Source: Blautia hansenii DSM 20583 (GTDB lineage: Bacteria; Bacillota; Clostridia; Lachnospirales; Lachnospiraceae). Taken from it: 64,000 nt of DNA. The stretch is from assembly GCF_002222595.2 (NCBI RefSeq), contig NZ_CP022413.2, positions 884,001 to 948,000 of the forward strand. The letters run 5' to 3'. The notes beneath the pieces were generated by a model. The model was not told the origin of the DNA, did no database searches, and saw only the letters and a program-made list of their open reading frames with translations. Shown here piece after piece: positions 16,406 through 25,160 of the stretch (its first letter is position 1; each line of letters opens with the position of its first letter). Made by a program: the position numbers and the translations under genes.

Positions 16406-17611
16406 TTGGGAAATTTAAGAGAAAAGCTGGAACGAGTAAAGTTTAAAGATATTCTGGCAATCGGGACATGTGTGTGTGCAATACCCTATGCACTATATTT
16501 AAAAAAGAAACGCCCGGATATGTGGTTAATCTGCGAAGATTATAATGAAGCCAGAGACAACGGGTATTGGTTATTTAAGTACATAAGAGAGCAGCAGCCT
16601 CAACAGGATGTTGTTTATGCAATTAATAAAAAATCCGTAGACTATAACAGAGTGAAAGACTTGGGAGAGGTGATACAGTACAGCAGTTATAAACACTGGG
16701 CGTATTATCTTGCTGCCAGTAAAAATATCAGTTCACAAAAGGGCGGAAAGCCTAATGCAGCAGTATGCTATTTATTAGAAGTATACGGTATTCTAAAAAA
16801 TACCAGAGTGTTTTTGCAGCATGGAGTAATTTGCAACGACATGCCATGGTGTTATTATGAAAACACAAAAATGCGTTTGTTTGTGTGCGGAGCATTAAAG
16901 GAATATAATTTTATTCGAGACACTTACGGATATCCGGAAGGCTACGTAAAATATTTGGGATTAACCAGATTTGACGGATTGCATGATTTTAAAGTGAAGA
17001 AAAATCAGGTTTTGGTTATGCCTTCCTGGAGAGAGTGGATTGCGACGCCTACATCAAAATCTAAGGAATTGGACAGTGATGTAAAAAATTTTGTGAGTAC
17101 AGATTATTATCAGCATTGGAATGCTGTATTAAATAGCGAAAAGATTGACAAAATTTTAAAAGAATACAATTTAGAGCTTATTTTTTATCCTCACAGAAAC
17201 ATGCAGAAATATATTGAAGAGTTTAAAACAAATTCGGAAAATATTACCATTGCAGACTGGAAAAAATATGATGTCCAAGGCTTACTGAAAGAGTCGGCGC
17301 TTCTGATTACTGATTTATCCAGTATCTTTATGGATTTTGGCTATATGAGAAAGCCTATGATTTATTATCAGTTTGATATGGAAAAATTCCGAAAAGGCCA
17401 ATATCAGCAGGGGTATTTTGAATATAAGCGAGATGGTTTTGGACCAGTCTGTGAGACTTTGGAAGAATTAGAAAAAGCACTGGAGAAGCTTGCAAAACGC
17501 AATTTGCAAATAGAAGAAACTTATTTGGAGAGAGAAAAAGAATTTTTCCCCCTTTGGGATACAGAAAATTGTAAACGTAATTATGAGGCGATAAAATCAT
17601 TAGAGAAATAA
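16406..17611 (+). CDS. CDP-glycerol glycerophosphotransferase family protein (TagB/TagF-like)
   Basis: A 401-aa protein with the family landmarks VFLQHGVICNDMPW, IFYPHRNMQKY and LLITDLSSIFMDFGYMRKP followed by IYYQFD. Members transfer glycerol phosphate (or ribitol phosphate) from CDP-alcohols to lipid-linked glycans. The start is a TTG at 16406 with AAGAGG eight bases before it; no ATG fits. Five bp separate it from the GT2 gene. A short hydrophobic N-terminal stretch (about residues 14-30) may anchor it. Its presence points to a teichoic-acid-like or phosphate-containing polymer. No CDP-glycerol synthase (TagD) is in the window. Confidence 0.82.
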   Translation: MGNLREKLERVKFKDILAIGTCVCAIPYALYLKKKRPDMWLICEDYNEARDNGYWLFKYIREQQPQQDVVYAINKKSVDYNRVKDLGEVIQYSSYKHWAYYLAASKNISSQKGGKPNAAVCYLLEVYGILKNTRVFLQHGVICNDMPWCYYENTKMRLFVCGALKEYNFIRDTYGYPEGYVKYLGLTRFDGLHDFKVKKNQVLVMPSWREWIATPTSKSKELDSDVKNFVSTDYYQHWNAVLNSEKIDKILKEYNLELIFYPHRNMQKYIEEFKTNSENITIADWKKYDVQGLLKESALLITDLSSIFMDFGYMRKPMIYYQFDMEKFRKGQYQQGYFEYKRDGFGPVCETLEELEKALEKLAKRNLQIEETYLEREKEFFPLWDTENCKRNYEAIKSLEK

Positions 17612-17623
17612 AGAGGAAAAATT

Positions 17624-19009
17624 ATGGAAGTATCAAAAAATAGAGAAAATACGATTATTTTTTTGACAAAATGTTTGTTGGTAGTTTTGGGATTATTTAC
17701 GACAATTCCCTATATAAACGATGTGGGAAGAGACATATATAAGCTTTGCTGTGCATGGTGTTTTCTTTGTGTAGCTTATTTATTCATTAAGAGAACAAAA
17801 ACCTTTTTAAAACTTGAATATGTACTATTATTTCTTTTTTGTTGTTCCTACGCCATTACTATTTTAGTAAGCGGAACAGAGCATTTGATTAATGAAGTGG
17901 CAATTCTGGGTTACACTGGAATGTTGTTTTTTGCAATGAATTATTGTGACATAGACAGAGACGAAAAGGAAATAAAAAAAGAATTATCAATATTGTCATG
18001 GATTGTAATAATTATCACATTTGTATTTTCACTTGTTGGATTTTTGATGTTTCTATTTTCTGTTTCAGTAGAAATAAGCCATGGAGAGACTACTTTTGTA
18101 TATGGTATGAGAGAAAACAGACTTTGGGGATTGTACAATCCTAACTCAGGTTCTGTTTTAAATTATGTATCTATTCTTTTAACAGTATTGCTGCCTAAGA
18201 AGAAATTGGGAGTAAAAATCTTTTTAGGAATGAATATTGTTATTCAAAGTTTATGCTTTATTTTAACACAGAGCAGAGGCGGCTGGATTTGTTTACTTAC
18301 TTATATTGCTATATACTTGTTATTTATTAAGAAATATAATTTTAAAGAAACAAAACAGGCACTCAAATGGTGTTATAAAGCGGTTGTTACAGTAGTGTTG
18401 TGTGTTGTCGTAATTGCAGGAGGAAATTTACTGAAAACAGGATTAGGGTATATTCCGGTAGCGATTGAAGAAGTAATGCCGGATGCAGAAAGCCATCTGT
18501 TGGAAAAAGATAAATTTCTTCATGGAAAAGGAGAGAAACCAAGCACAAGTCTGGAAAGACTGGATAAAAAGGAAAATAATTTGGAAAGTATCAGTACAGG
18601 AAGAAGCGATTTGTGGAAAATGGGCTTAAAAGCTTACACAAAGAGTCCTGTATTCGGGATTGGATATCGCTCTATTGATGACGTTTTAGTAGAAGAAATG
18701 TCAAAAGGTGCATATATCAATTCCGGTGGCGGCGGTCTCCATAATATCTATATTACGGTTTTGGTTTCCTGCGGTGCAGTAGGATTTATCTTATTTGCAT
18801 TGTATTTACTGTGTGTACTGAAAAAGGTAGCCTTCGGTATTTTTAATCCGAATATATCTATTTACGGAAAGTGTATTATGGCATTTATTCCGGTATGGTT
18901 GGTAGGAGAACTGGTAGAAAGCAGAATTGTACTGGGAATGAATTTTCAGGCAATTATCTTTTGGATTATGATAGGTTATGTGGGTTACTACACAAAGGAA
19001 AGGAAATAA
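17624..19009 (+). CDS. O-antigen ligase/polymerase family membrane protein (Wzy/WaaL-like)
   Basis: A 461-aa protein with about ten to twelve membrane segments. The Wzy_C-type elements are visible: ILTQSRGGWICLLTY, then a long extracellular loop holding GRSDLWKMGLKAYTKSP and GIGYRS, and LHNIYITVLVSCG with the conserved His. It likely polymerises the flipped repeat units or ligates the chain to a carrier at the outer face of the membrane. It sits between the glycerophosphotransferase and a GT2 gene, 2 bp before the latter. Polymerase and ligase functions cannot be told apart from sequence. Confidence 0.8.
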   Translation: MEVSKNRENTIIFLTKCLLVVLGLFTTIPYINDVGRDIYKLCCAWCFLCVAYLFIKRTKTFLKLEYVLLFLFCCSYAITILVSGTEHLINEVAILGYTGMLFFAMNYCDIDRDEKEIKKELSILSWIVIIITFVFSLVGFLMFLFSVSVEISHGETTFVYGMRENRLWGLYNPNSGSVLNYVSILLTVLLPKKKLGVKIFLGMNIVIQSLCFILTQSRGGWICLLTYIAIYLLFIKKYNFKETKQALKWCYKAVVTVVLCVVVIAGGNLLKTGLGYIPVAIEEVMPDAESHLLEKDKFLHGKGEKPSTSLERLDKKENNLESISTGRSDLWKMGLKAYTKSPVFGIGYRSIDDVLVEEMSKGAYINSGGGGLHNIYITVLVSCGAVGFILFALYLLCVLKKVAFGIFNPNISIYGKCIMAFIPVWLVGELVESRIVLGMNFQAIIFWIMIGYVGYYTKERK

Positions 19010-19011
19010 AA

Positions 19012-19992
19012 ATGGTAAGTGTCATTGTACCGGTTTATAATGCAGAAAAAAATTTAGAAAAATGCATTATGAGTATTTTAAACCAGAGCTACCAGAAGTT
19101 AGAGTTAATTCTGATTAATGATGGTTCAAAAGACAGCAGCGGAAAAATCTGCAAGAAATATACAGAACATGATAAAAGAATACGGTATATTGAAAGAGAG
19201 AATAAAGGTGCATCGGCTACAAGGAACGAAGGGATTTCTTTGGCTTTGGGACAGTATATACAGTTTGTGGACAGTGATGATTATATTGAAAAAAATATGG
19301 TAGAAGCCTTGGTGAACCGTATAGAGGAAACCGATGCAGACATGGTTATGTGTGGCTATACAGAAGTTTTTCCGGATAAGAATGATGTTCGATTGCCTGA
19401 GATAGACAGAACAATTGAAATGGCAGAACTGGGGACAGAATATCCAAATATATTTGAAAAGTTTCTGTTGAATTCTCCATGTAATAAATTGTATAAAAAG
19501 GAAAAGCTGTCTGAAAAGTTTCCGGAAGATTTATCTTTAGGCGAGGATTTGATTTTTAATCTACATAATTTGGAAAATGTGAAGAAAATTTCTTTTATTA
19601 AAGAAAGCTTTTATAATTATATAATCGGACAGGAAAGCTTAAACAGGAGATATAGGAAAAACAGCATTGAAATTGCAGAAAGATTATACCTTGAAAGTAT
19701 GGAATTTTGCAGTAAGTTTCATGTGGGGAAAACAGCAGAAGTTCATATCAGCAATATTTTTATGACATTTTTTTTCTACGGATTGACAGATTTATTTACC
19801 ATATCGGGATATGATAAGAAAAAGAAAAAAGAAGTTTTAAATAGCTGGATGAAAAATCCGAATATTCAAAAAGCTGCTGCCCATGCAGAGGTCAGAAGGA
19901 CAGTACAGAAAGTAGCAGTGTTTCTTGTTAAACATAGTATGACAAAAGCCTTGGAAGCTCTTTTTATATTAAAAAGTTTCAGCCGGAGATGA
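19012..19992 (+). CDS. Family 2 glycosyltransferase (WcaA/EpsJ-like)
   Basis: A 326-aa soluble GT-A enzyme beginning MVSVIVPVYNAEKNLEKC, with ILINDGSKDSSGKIC, GASATRNEGI and QFVDSDDYIEKNM, which contains the DxD-type metal site. The start at 19012 lies 3 nt after the polymerase stop with AAAGGAAA before it; a longer frame opening at 18871 overlaps the polymerase and is rejected. The C-terminal third is charged and not diagnostic. It probably adds a sugar to the repeat unit at the cytoplasmic face. Confidence 0.85.
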   Translation: MVSVIVPVYNAEKNLEKCIMSILNQSYQKLELILINDGSKDSSGKICKKYTEHDKRIRYIERENKGASATRNEGISLALGQYIQFVDSDDYIEKNMVEALVNRIEETDADMVMCGYTEVFPDKNDVRLPEIDRTIEMAELGTEYPNIFEKFLLNSPCNKLYKKEKLSEKFPEDLSLGEDLIFNLHNLENVKKISFIKESFYNYIIGQESLNRRYRKNSIEIAERLYLESMEFCSKFHVGKTAEVHISNIFMTFFFYGLTDLFTISGYDKKKKKEVLNSWMKNPNIQKAAAHAEVRRTVQKVAVFLVKHSMTKALEALFILKSFSRR

Positions 19993-20005
19993 GAGGAATG
20001 TAGAG

Positions 20006-21082
20006 ATGAAAAAAATACTAATCGATGGAATGAGCAGTAATATGGGTGGTGTGGAAAAGTTTGTCTGCACCATTTATGAAGCGCTAAAAGATGAATGGCA
20101 AGTGGATTTTATAACCGTAGATGAGTCAATTCCTTATCAGGAAGAATTTTTAAGGAACGGTTCCCAAATACATAAACTGACACCCAGATATGTAAGTGTA
20201 TCAAAATATAAAAATGACATTAAAGAAGTTTTTAAAAATAATCAGTATGATGTGTTCTGGTTTAATAAAACAACACTCAGTTCTATTGACTGTATAAAAG
20301 AAGCGAAAAACAGCGGTGTAAAAAATGTAATCTGCCACAGCCATCAATCGAAAAATATGGGAACTTTATTTACCTTACTGATGCACAATATGAACAAACG
20401 AAAAGTAGGAAAGTATATTGATTATAGAGTTGCCTGTTCAAAAGAAGCGGCAGAATGGTTTTTCGGTTCAAAAGCTCAGGAAGCCGTGATTTTTCCGAAT
20501 GCAGTAAATATAGGAAAATACGAACCAAATGAAACGCTGCGAGATGAAAAAAGAAAAGAACTTGGCATAGAGGGCAAATTTGTTATCGGAAATATAGCGC
20601 GTTTTGCAAAAGAAAAAAATCATAAGTTTTTAATGGATATTTTTGCAGAGCTTTGTAAAAAGGAAGATGCAGTATTAGTTTCTTGTGGAGAAGGTCCTTT
20701 GTGGGAAGAAACAAAAAACTATGCAAAAGAAAAAAAGATTGACGATAAAATTTTATTTTTAGGAATGCGTAAAGACATACCTGAAATTTTACAGGCAATA
20801 GATGTAGTTGTTTTTCCTTCTTTATTTGAAGGGCTTCCGTTTTCTCTGGTAGAGGCTCAGGCGGGAGGAATTCCATGTTTGATTTCCGATACCATTGGAA
20901 AAGAAACGAAACTTACCGATTTGGTACAGTTTTTTAGTTTAGATGCAGGAGCAGAGGCATGGGCTGATGAAATTTTAAAATATAAAGATTATAAAAAAGT
21001 TACAAAAAGAAATCAGCTTGAAGAAAAAGGATTTTCTTCAGAAATAATAGAAAAGAAAATTAAAGAAATGGTAAACCATTAA
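20006..21082 (+). CDS. Family 4 (GT-B) glycosyltransferase
   Basis: A 358-aa retaining GT-B enzyme. The N-terminal domain begins KILIDGMSSNMGGVEKFV (donor-loop Gly-Gly), the linker has NIARFAKEKNH, and the C-terminal domain has FPSLFEGLPFSLVEAQAGG, with the E-x7-E nucleotide-sugar motif. It lies in the polysaccharide block on the same strand, 13 bp after the GT2 gene. Donor sugar unknown. Confidence 0.85.
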   Translation: MKKILIDGMSSNMGGVEKFVCTIYEALKDEWQVDFITVDESIPYQEEFLRNGSQIHKLTPRYVSVSKYKNDIKEVFKNNQYDVFWFNKTTLSSIDCIKEAKNSGVKNVICHSHQSKNMGTLFTLLMHNMNKRKVGKYIDYRVACSKEAAEWFFGSKAQEAVIFPNAVNIGKYEPNETLRDEKRKELGIEGKFVIGNIARFAKEKNHKFLMDIFAELCKKEDAVLVSCGEGPLWEETKNYAKEKKIDDKILFLGMRKDIPEILQAIDVVVFPSLFEGLPFSLVEAQAGGIPCLISDTIGKETKLTDLVQFFSLDAGAEAWADEILKYKDYKKVTKRNQLEEKGFSSEIIEKKIKEMVNH

Positions 21083-21121
21083 GTATTGTGTATAGACTTA
21101 TAAAGCGGGAAAGGCAAAAAA

Positions 21122-21952
21122 ATGAGTTTAAAGAAAAAACAGCTTACAGATTTAGATGAAATCAAACAGCTTGAGGTAGACATTCTGGATTATGTGGCTA
21201 AAATATGTGATAGTAATAATTTAAAATATTTTTTAGGGTATGGAACGTTGCTTGGTGCAGTCCGTCACAAGGGATTTATTCCGTGGGATGATGATGTTGA
21301 TATCTTAATGCCCAGAAAAGACTATGAACAGTTAAGAAAAATTTGGGATAGAGATAACCGATACAAGCTGTTAGATTGCAGAGATGACAAGAAATATATT
21401 TATCCATTTATGAAAGTAATTGATACAAAAACAAAGCTGGAAGAACACGATGTAGAGGAACAGGCAGATTTGGGACTTTATATTGATATTTTTCCTTATG
21501 ACGGCGTATCAAGTGATGCAGAGAAAAGACAGGCATTTTTGAAAAAATGTGAAAGATTAGAAAAGCTAAGACTGTATTCCATGCTTTCCATGGATAAAAT
21601 TCTTCATGAGGATGCTAAGAAGAATTTCGGGAGAAAAATTCTCTGGAAGGTATTAAGAATGATAGGTCCTGCAAGAATTTCCAGAAAAATGGAAAAATTT
21701 ATTGCAAAAAATACCGTAGAAGATGCGGAGTGGATGGGCTGTCTGTGCACGAGATTTTCGGACAGAGAGATTATGAAAAAAGAAATTTGGGAGGAGACAA
21801 TCCAACTGGAGTTTGAAGGGAAAATGTATAAGGCACCAAAAGAGTATGACAAAATGCTCACAACAAATTACAGTGATTATATGACATTACCTCCTGAGGA
21901 AAAACGTTGTCTGGCACATAATTTTAAAGTCTGGGAATATATAGAGGAATAG
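21122..21952 (+). CDS. licD: LicD-family phosphotransferase (phosphocholine transferase-like)
   Basis: A 276-aa protein with the LicD nucleotidyltransferase-fold signature: FLGYGTLLGAVRHKGFIPWD followed by DDVDILMPRKDY, and LGLYIDIFPYDGV. In Streptococcus pneumoniae LicD1/LicD2 move phosphocholine from CDP-choline onto teichoic-acid precursors; other LicD-like proteins move other phospho-groups. Choline specificity is supported here by the lysozyme gene two genes downstream, which has choline-binding-type repeats. The choline uptake and activation genes licA, licB and licC are not in the window. It is 3 bp from the flippase gene. Confidence 0.8.
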   Translation: MSLKKKQLTDLDEIKQLEVDILDYVAKICDSNNLKYFLGYGTLLGAVRHKGFIPWDDDVDILMPRKDYEQLRKIWDRDNRYKLLDCRDDKKYIYPFMKVIDTKTKLEEHDVEEQADLGLYIDIFPYDGVSSDAEKRQAFLKKCERLEKLRLYSMLSMDKILHEDAKKNFGRKILWKVLRMIGPARISRKMEKFIAKNTVEDAEWMGCLCTRFSDREIMKKEIWEETIQLEFEGKMYKAPKEYDKMLTTNYSDYMTLPPEEKRCLAHNFKVWEYIEE

Positions 21953-21954
21953 CT

Positions 21955-23352
21955 ATGAAAGATTTATGGAGATTTATTAAATCATCAGGGATATATTTTG
22001 TAGGAACTGTGTTGACAAAACTGATTTCTTTTTTGCTTTTGCCGTTATATACATCGTATATCAGCCCCGCTGACTATGGAACGTATGATTTGTATAATGC
22101 TTATATTATGTTTTTATGCTCTGTGTTATTTTTGGATATATGGTCCGGTATAATGCGGTTTATGTATGAATATGCAGGAGAAAACAGAAAGAAACCGATA
22201 AACTGTGGATTTGCCATTTTTACTACATCTACGATATTATATACAATTATTATTATTGTAGCAGCGCCGGCTCTGCATGTAGAGTATCCTTTCTGGCTGT
22301 TTTTATATGGTATTTTAATGAATACCCAGACTTTGGTGGGATATATTGCCAGAGGATATGAAAAAAATGTGTTATATACAACATCCGGTTTAATCGGTTC
22401 TATTACAACAATCGTTTTCAATATTCTTCTGTTAGTCCAGTTTAAAATGGATTACAGTGCGCTGTTTATTGCCAGCTGCATTGGGTATGTAGTGAATATT
22501 GTTATTATGGTTGTGGGAATTCACGAACGTCATTTGTTTTCTTTTAAATATTTTGATAAAAAGCTGTTTAAAGAAATGCTGCTCTTTTCATTGCCGTTAT
22601 GCCTGAATTCAGTAGCATACTGGTTCTTGACAAGCTATAACAGAATTGCGGTAAATGATTATCTGGGACCGGAGGCAAACGGATATTATGCGATTGCCGG
22701 AAGATTTGGCTCTATGATTACTTTATTTACAACCTGTTTCCAAATGGCATGGCAGGAGTTGGCATATTCTAAGTCAGCGAAAGAAGACGGACTTGGAGAA
22801 TTTTATTCTGTGGCGACTAATAATTATATAAAAAGTATGGGTGTCGGATTAGTGATATTAATTCCATCAATCTTTATTATATATCCTCTTATGGTAAACG
22901 AAGCTTATGGTGTGGGAAAAGAATTAATCCCCTTTTATCTTTTAGGAACCATTCTCTCTACAATCAGCAGCTTTTTAGGCAATACTTTTAGTGCCATAAA
23001 GAAAAACCAGTTATTATTCATTACAATGTTAATCGGAAGTGTGGCAAATGTAGTATGTATTCATTTGTTATTACCAAAGTTAGGACTTCAGGCATCTAAT
23101 GTGGCTTTGGCGATTGGATTTTTATTGATTTGTATCACAAGATTGGTGCTGTTAAAGAAGGAACTGCATATATCAATAGAGTACAGAAATATAGTTATTG
23201 TTATTATTGGGTTTATTTGTGTAACCATAGCTTATCAGTATGGAAATCTGTGGCAAAATATAGTTGTTATGCTGGTAGCGTTGGCTTTGATATTTTATTT
23301 CTTTAAAGATGTCTTTCACATGGTTTTGCAGAAAGTGAGAAACAGAGGTTAA
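21955..23352 (+). CDS. Polysaccharide flippase (Wzx/MATE-MOP superfamily)
   Basis: A 465-aa protein with about 12-14 membrane segments. The N-terminus FIKSSGIYFVGTVLTKLISF and the following PLYTSYISPADYGTYDLY are typical of Wzx/PST exporters, as is the region ANGYYAIAGRFGSM. It should flip the undecaprenyl-linked repeat unit to the outer face for the polymerase at 17624. It is the last biosynthetic gene of the block; a hairpin follows at 23391. Confidence 0.85.
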   Translation: MKDLWRFIKSSGIYFVGTVLTKLISFLLLPLYTSYISPADYGTYDLYNAYIMFLCSVLFLDIWSGIMRFMYEYAGENRKKPINCGFAIFTTSTILYTIIIIVAAPALHVEYPFWLFLYGILMNTQTLVGYIARGYEKNVLYTTSGLIGSITTIVFNILLLVQFKMDYSALFIASCIGYVVNIVIMVVGIHERHLFSFKYFDKKLFKEMLLFSLPLCLNSVAYWFLTSYNRIAVNDYLGPEANGYYAIAGRFGSMITLFTTCFQMAWQELAYSKSAKEDGLGEFYSVATNNYIKSMGVGLVILIPSIFIIYPLMVNEAYGVGKELIPFYLLGTILSTISSFLGNTFSAIKKNQLLFITMLIGSVANVVCIHLLLPKLGLQASNVALAIGFLLICITRLVLLKKELHISIEYRNIVIVIIGFICVTIAYQYGNLWQNIVVMLVALALIFYFFKDVFHMVLQKVRNRG

Positions 23353-23390
23353 GGAAAAAGCTTGACAAAATAGAAATCTAAGCTGAAAAT

Positions 23391-23438
23391 AAAAGAAGAT
23401 ATTGTTAGACTATACGTCTTTCAATATCTTCTTTTCAT
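23391..23438 (+). terminator. Hairpin terminator at the end of the polysaccharide block
   Basis: A perfect 14-bp stem (AAAAGAAGATATTG, 23391-23404, with CAATATCTTCTTTT, 23422-23435) has T-rich 3' flank and A-rich 5' flank. It ends the polymer genes ahead of the lysozyme gene. Confidence 0.75.
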
Positions 23439-23486
23439 ATTTTATAGAAGGGTAAGAGGTGGAAAATGAAATAATTTATAAGAGCA

Positions 23487-24950
23487 TTGGGAATAGGAAT
23501 TCTCGCAAGCACTTTTTTGTGGACAGTGCCAACATATGCACAGGCGGAAACAGAGACAGCAGGTTCATCTATGAAAGAAGAAAGTTACTTAGAGGAAAAT
23601 ATCGAGCTTTATAATGAAGAAAGAGGAAAACCGGAAGGAGAATGGAAAGAAGACGAACAGGGAAGATGGTATGAGTACAGTGACGGAACACGTCCAAAAC
23701 TTTCTTGGAGAAAAATAGACGGTCAGTGGTATTACTTTAACAGTAAAGGATATTGGATAGATGATAATACATACGAAGAAGGTTCTTTAAAAGGAATTGA
23801 TGTATCAAAATGGCAGGAAGAAATTGACTGGCAGGCAGTAAAAAACGATGGAATTGAGTTTGCAATGATTAGACTGGGATATAATACCAATCAGTTAGAT
23901 AAATATTATCAGAGAAATATGAAGGAAGCTGAGAAGGTTCAAATTCCCGTAGGTGTTTACTATTACAGTAAAGCAACGAATGAAGAAGAAGCAGTTCGTG
24001 ATGCGGAATTTGTAATTGAAAATTTGAAAGGGTATAAGGTTTCTTATCCTGTGGCTATTGATTTAGAGGATAAAGTACAGGAAGATTTGAGCAAAGAGGA
24101 GCTGGGAAAAATTGCAAGGGCTTTTGCCGATGAAATTCAGTCAGCAGGATATACCCCTATGGTATATGCCAATGAAAATTGGTATCAAAATTATATAGAC
24201 TGGTCACTGTTGGGAGATGTAGAAAAATGGATTGCCAGTTACAGCGTAAGTCCAAATCCCAATATAAAAAGAGAAATCTGGCAGTGTTGCAGTACAGGGT
24301 TAGTGGATGGTGTAAAAGGAAACGTAGACATTAACTTTGGATATAAAGATTATACAAAATATATCACACCACGAACAGAACCTTTAGAGAGCTACTATAA
24401 AAGCGGAAAATGGGTGCAGGACAGTACCGGATGGTGGTATCGTTATAAAAACGGAGAATATCCTAAAAATCAGTGGGAATATATAGATGATCATTGGTAT
24501 TGGTTTAACGAAAGCGGATATATGACAACAGGCTGGCAGCAGGTATACGGTAAATGGTACTATATGGACCAGTGGGGAGCGATGACAACGGGCTGGCAGG
24601 AGATATCCAGTCATTGGTATTATATGAATGACGGAGGAGCGATGACAACCGGTTGGCAGTATATCAGCAAGAAATGGTATTATATGGACCGGTGGGGAGC
24701 GATGACAACCGGTTGGCAGCAGATATATGGTAAATGGTACTATATGGACCAGTGGGGAGTAATGACAACGGGCTGGCAGTATATTGGCGGCAGCTGGTAT
24801 TATATGAATGATGGAGGAGCAATGCAGACCAGTTGGTTGTACCTTGGCGGAAATTGGTATTATTTGAATAGTTCAGGAGCAATGGTTACAGGTCGTCATT
24901 ATATTGACGGCGTATGGTATTCATTTAACAGCTCAGGCGTTATGCAGTAA
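23487..24950 (+). CDS. GH25 lysozyme with choline-binding-type repeats; natural start interrupted by a stop codon
   Basis: The frame encodes a secretion signal (to TYAQAE), a first wall-binding repeat pair, a GH25 muramidase domain (about residues 105-290, with GIDVSKWQ, VGVYYYSKA and the catalytic region VAIDLED), then about nine aromatic repeats of 20 residues (WYYMDQWGAMTTGW type). The natural start seems to be ATG 23466 with AGAGGTGG before it, but its third codon is TAA; the frame then continues FIRALGIGILAS. Changing that TAA to AAA gives an ordinary signal peptide start MKKFIRALG. The first possible in-frame start after the stop is TTG 23487, which loses the positive n-region. So the gene may be inactive, weakly re-initiated, or affected by a base error. 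The repeats pair logically with LicD. Confidence 0.75.
   Translation: MGIGILASTFLWTVPTYAQAETETAGSSMKEESYLEENIELYNEERGKPEGEWKEDEQGRWYEYSDGTRPKLSWRKIDGQWYYFNSKGYWIDDNTYEEGSLKGIDVSKWQEEIDWQAVKNDGIEFAMIRLGYNTNQLDKYYQRNMKEAEKVQIPVGVYYYSKATNEEEAVRDAEFVIENLKGYKVSYPVAIDLEDKVQEDLSKEELGKIARAFADEIQSAGYTPMVYANENWYQNYIDWSLLGDVEKWIASYSVSPNPNIKREIWQCCSTGLVDGVKGNVDINFGYKDYTKYITPRTEPLESYYKSGKWVQDSTGWWYRYKNGEYPKNQWEYIDDHWYWFNESGYMTTGWQQVYGKWYYMDQWGAMTTGWQEISSHWYYMNDGGAMTTGWQYISKKWYYMDRWGAMTTGWQQIYGKWYYMDQWGVMTTGWQYIGGSWYYMNDGGAMQTSWLYLGGNWYYLNSSGAMVTGRHYIDGVWYSFNSSGVMQ
24385..24945 (+). repeat. Tandem cell-wall/choline-binding repeats, 60-bp period
   Basis: About nine units of 20 residues with the pattern GxMxTGWQxxxxxWYYMxxx. 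Neighbouring units are close at DNA level: TGGTACTATATGGACCAGTG occurs near 24556 and again near 24736, and ATGACAACCGGTTGGCAG recurs, so the array can change length by recombination. Confidence 0.85.
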
Positions 24951-25040
24951 AATAAGTAAAAAACAAGATATTCTGGCAGTTATGCTGACAAAAGCAGAAA
25001 AAATATTGTTAAAATCTGCGGATTTTTTAAATATTCTTGC

Positions 25041-25068
25041 TTGACTATCTTACTTCTTATGTTAAAAT
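25041..25068 (+). promoter_or_regulatory. Promoter of ppdK
   Basis: TTGACT (25041-25046), 16-bp spacer, TAAAAT (25063-25068), about 90 bp before the ATG. Confidence 0.6.
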
Positions 25069-25160
25069 ATATTGTGTGCGGGTACATTTCGCCCGCACTG
25101 AGAAAAATAGAAACTAGAAGTTTATTTTTCCAGTATCTACATTTAGGAGGAATGTTCAAA

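Noticed and set aside
18871..19011. N-terminal extension of the second GT2 glycosyltransferase
   Set aside because: It overlaps the polymerase gene in another frame; the protein family starts at MVSVIVPVYN at 19012.
24385..24945. Regular repeats that could suggest a CRISPR array
   Set aside because: The 60-bp units are coding, in frame, and give the aromatic wall-binding repeat of a lysozyme; there are no unique spacers.
11610..24950. Phage or mobile-island origin of the polysaccharide locus
   Set aside because: No integrase, transposase, tRNA or flanking direct repeats were seen; base composition is similar to the neighbours by eye.
25041..25160. 40-residue N-terminal extension of PPDK
   Set aside because: It covers the promoter and has no ribosome site; the family start is MAKWVYMF after AGGAGG.
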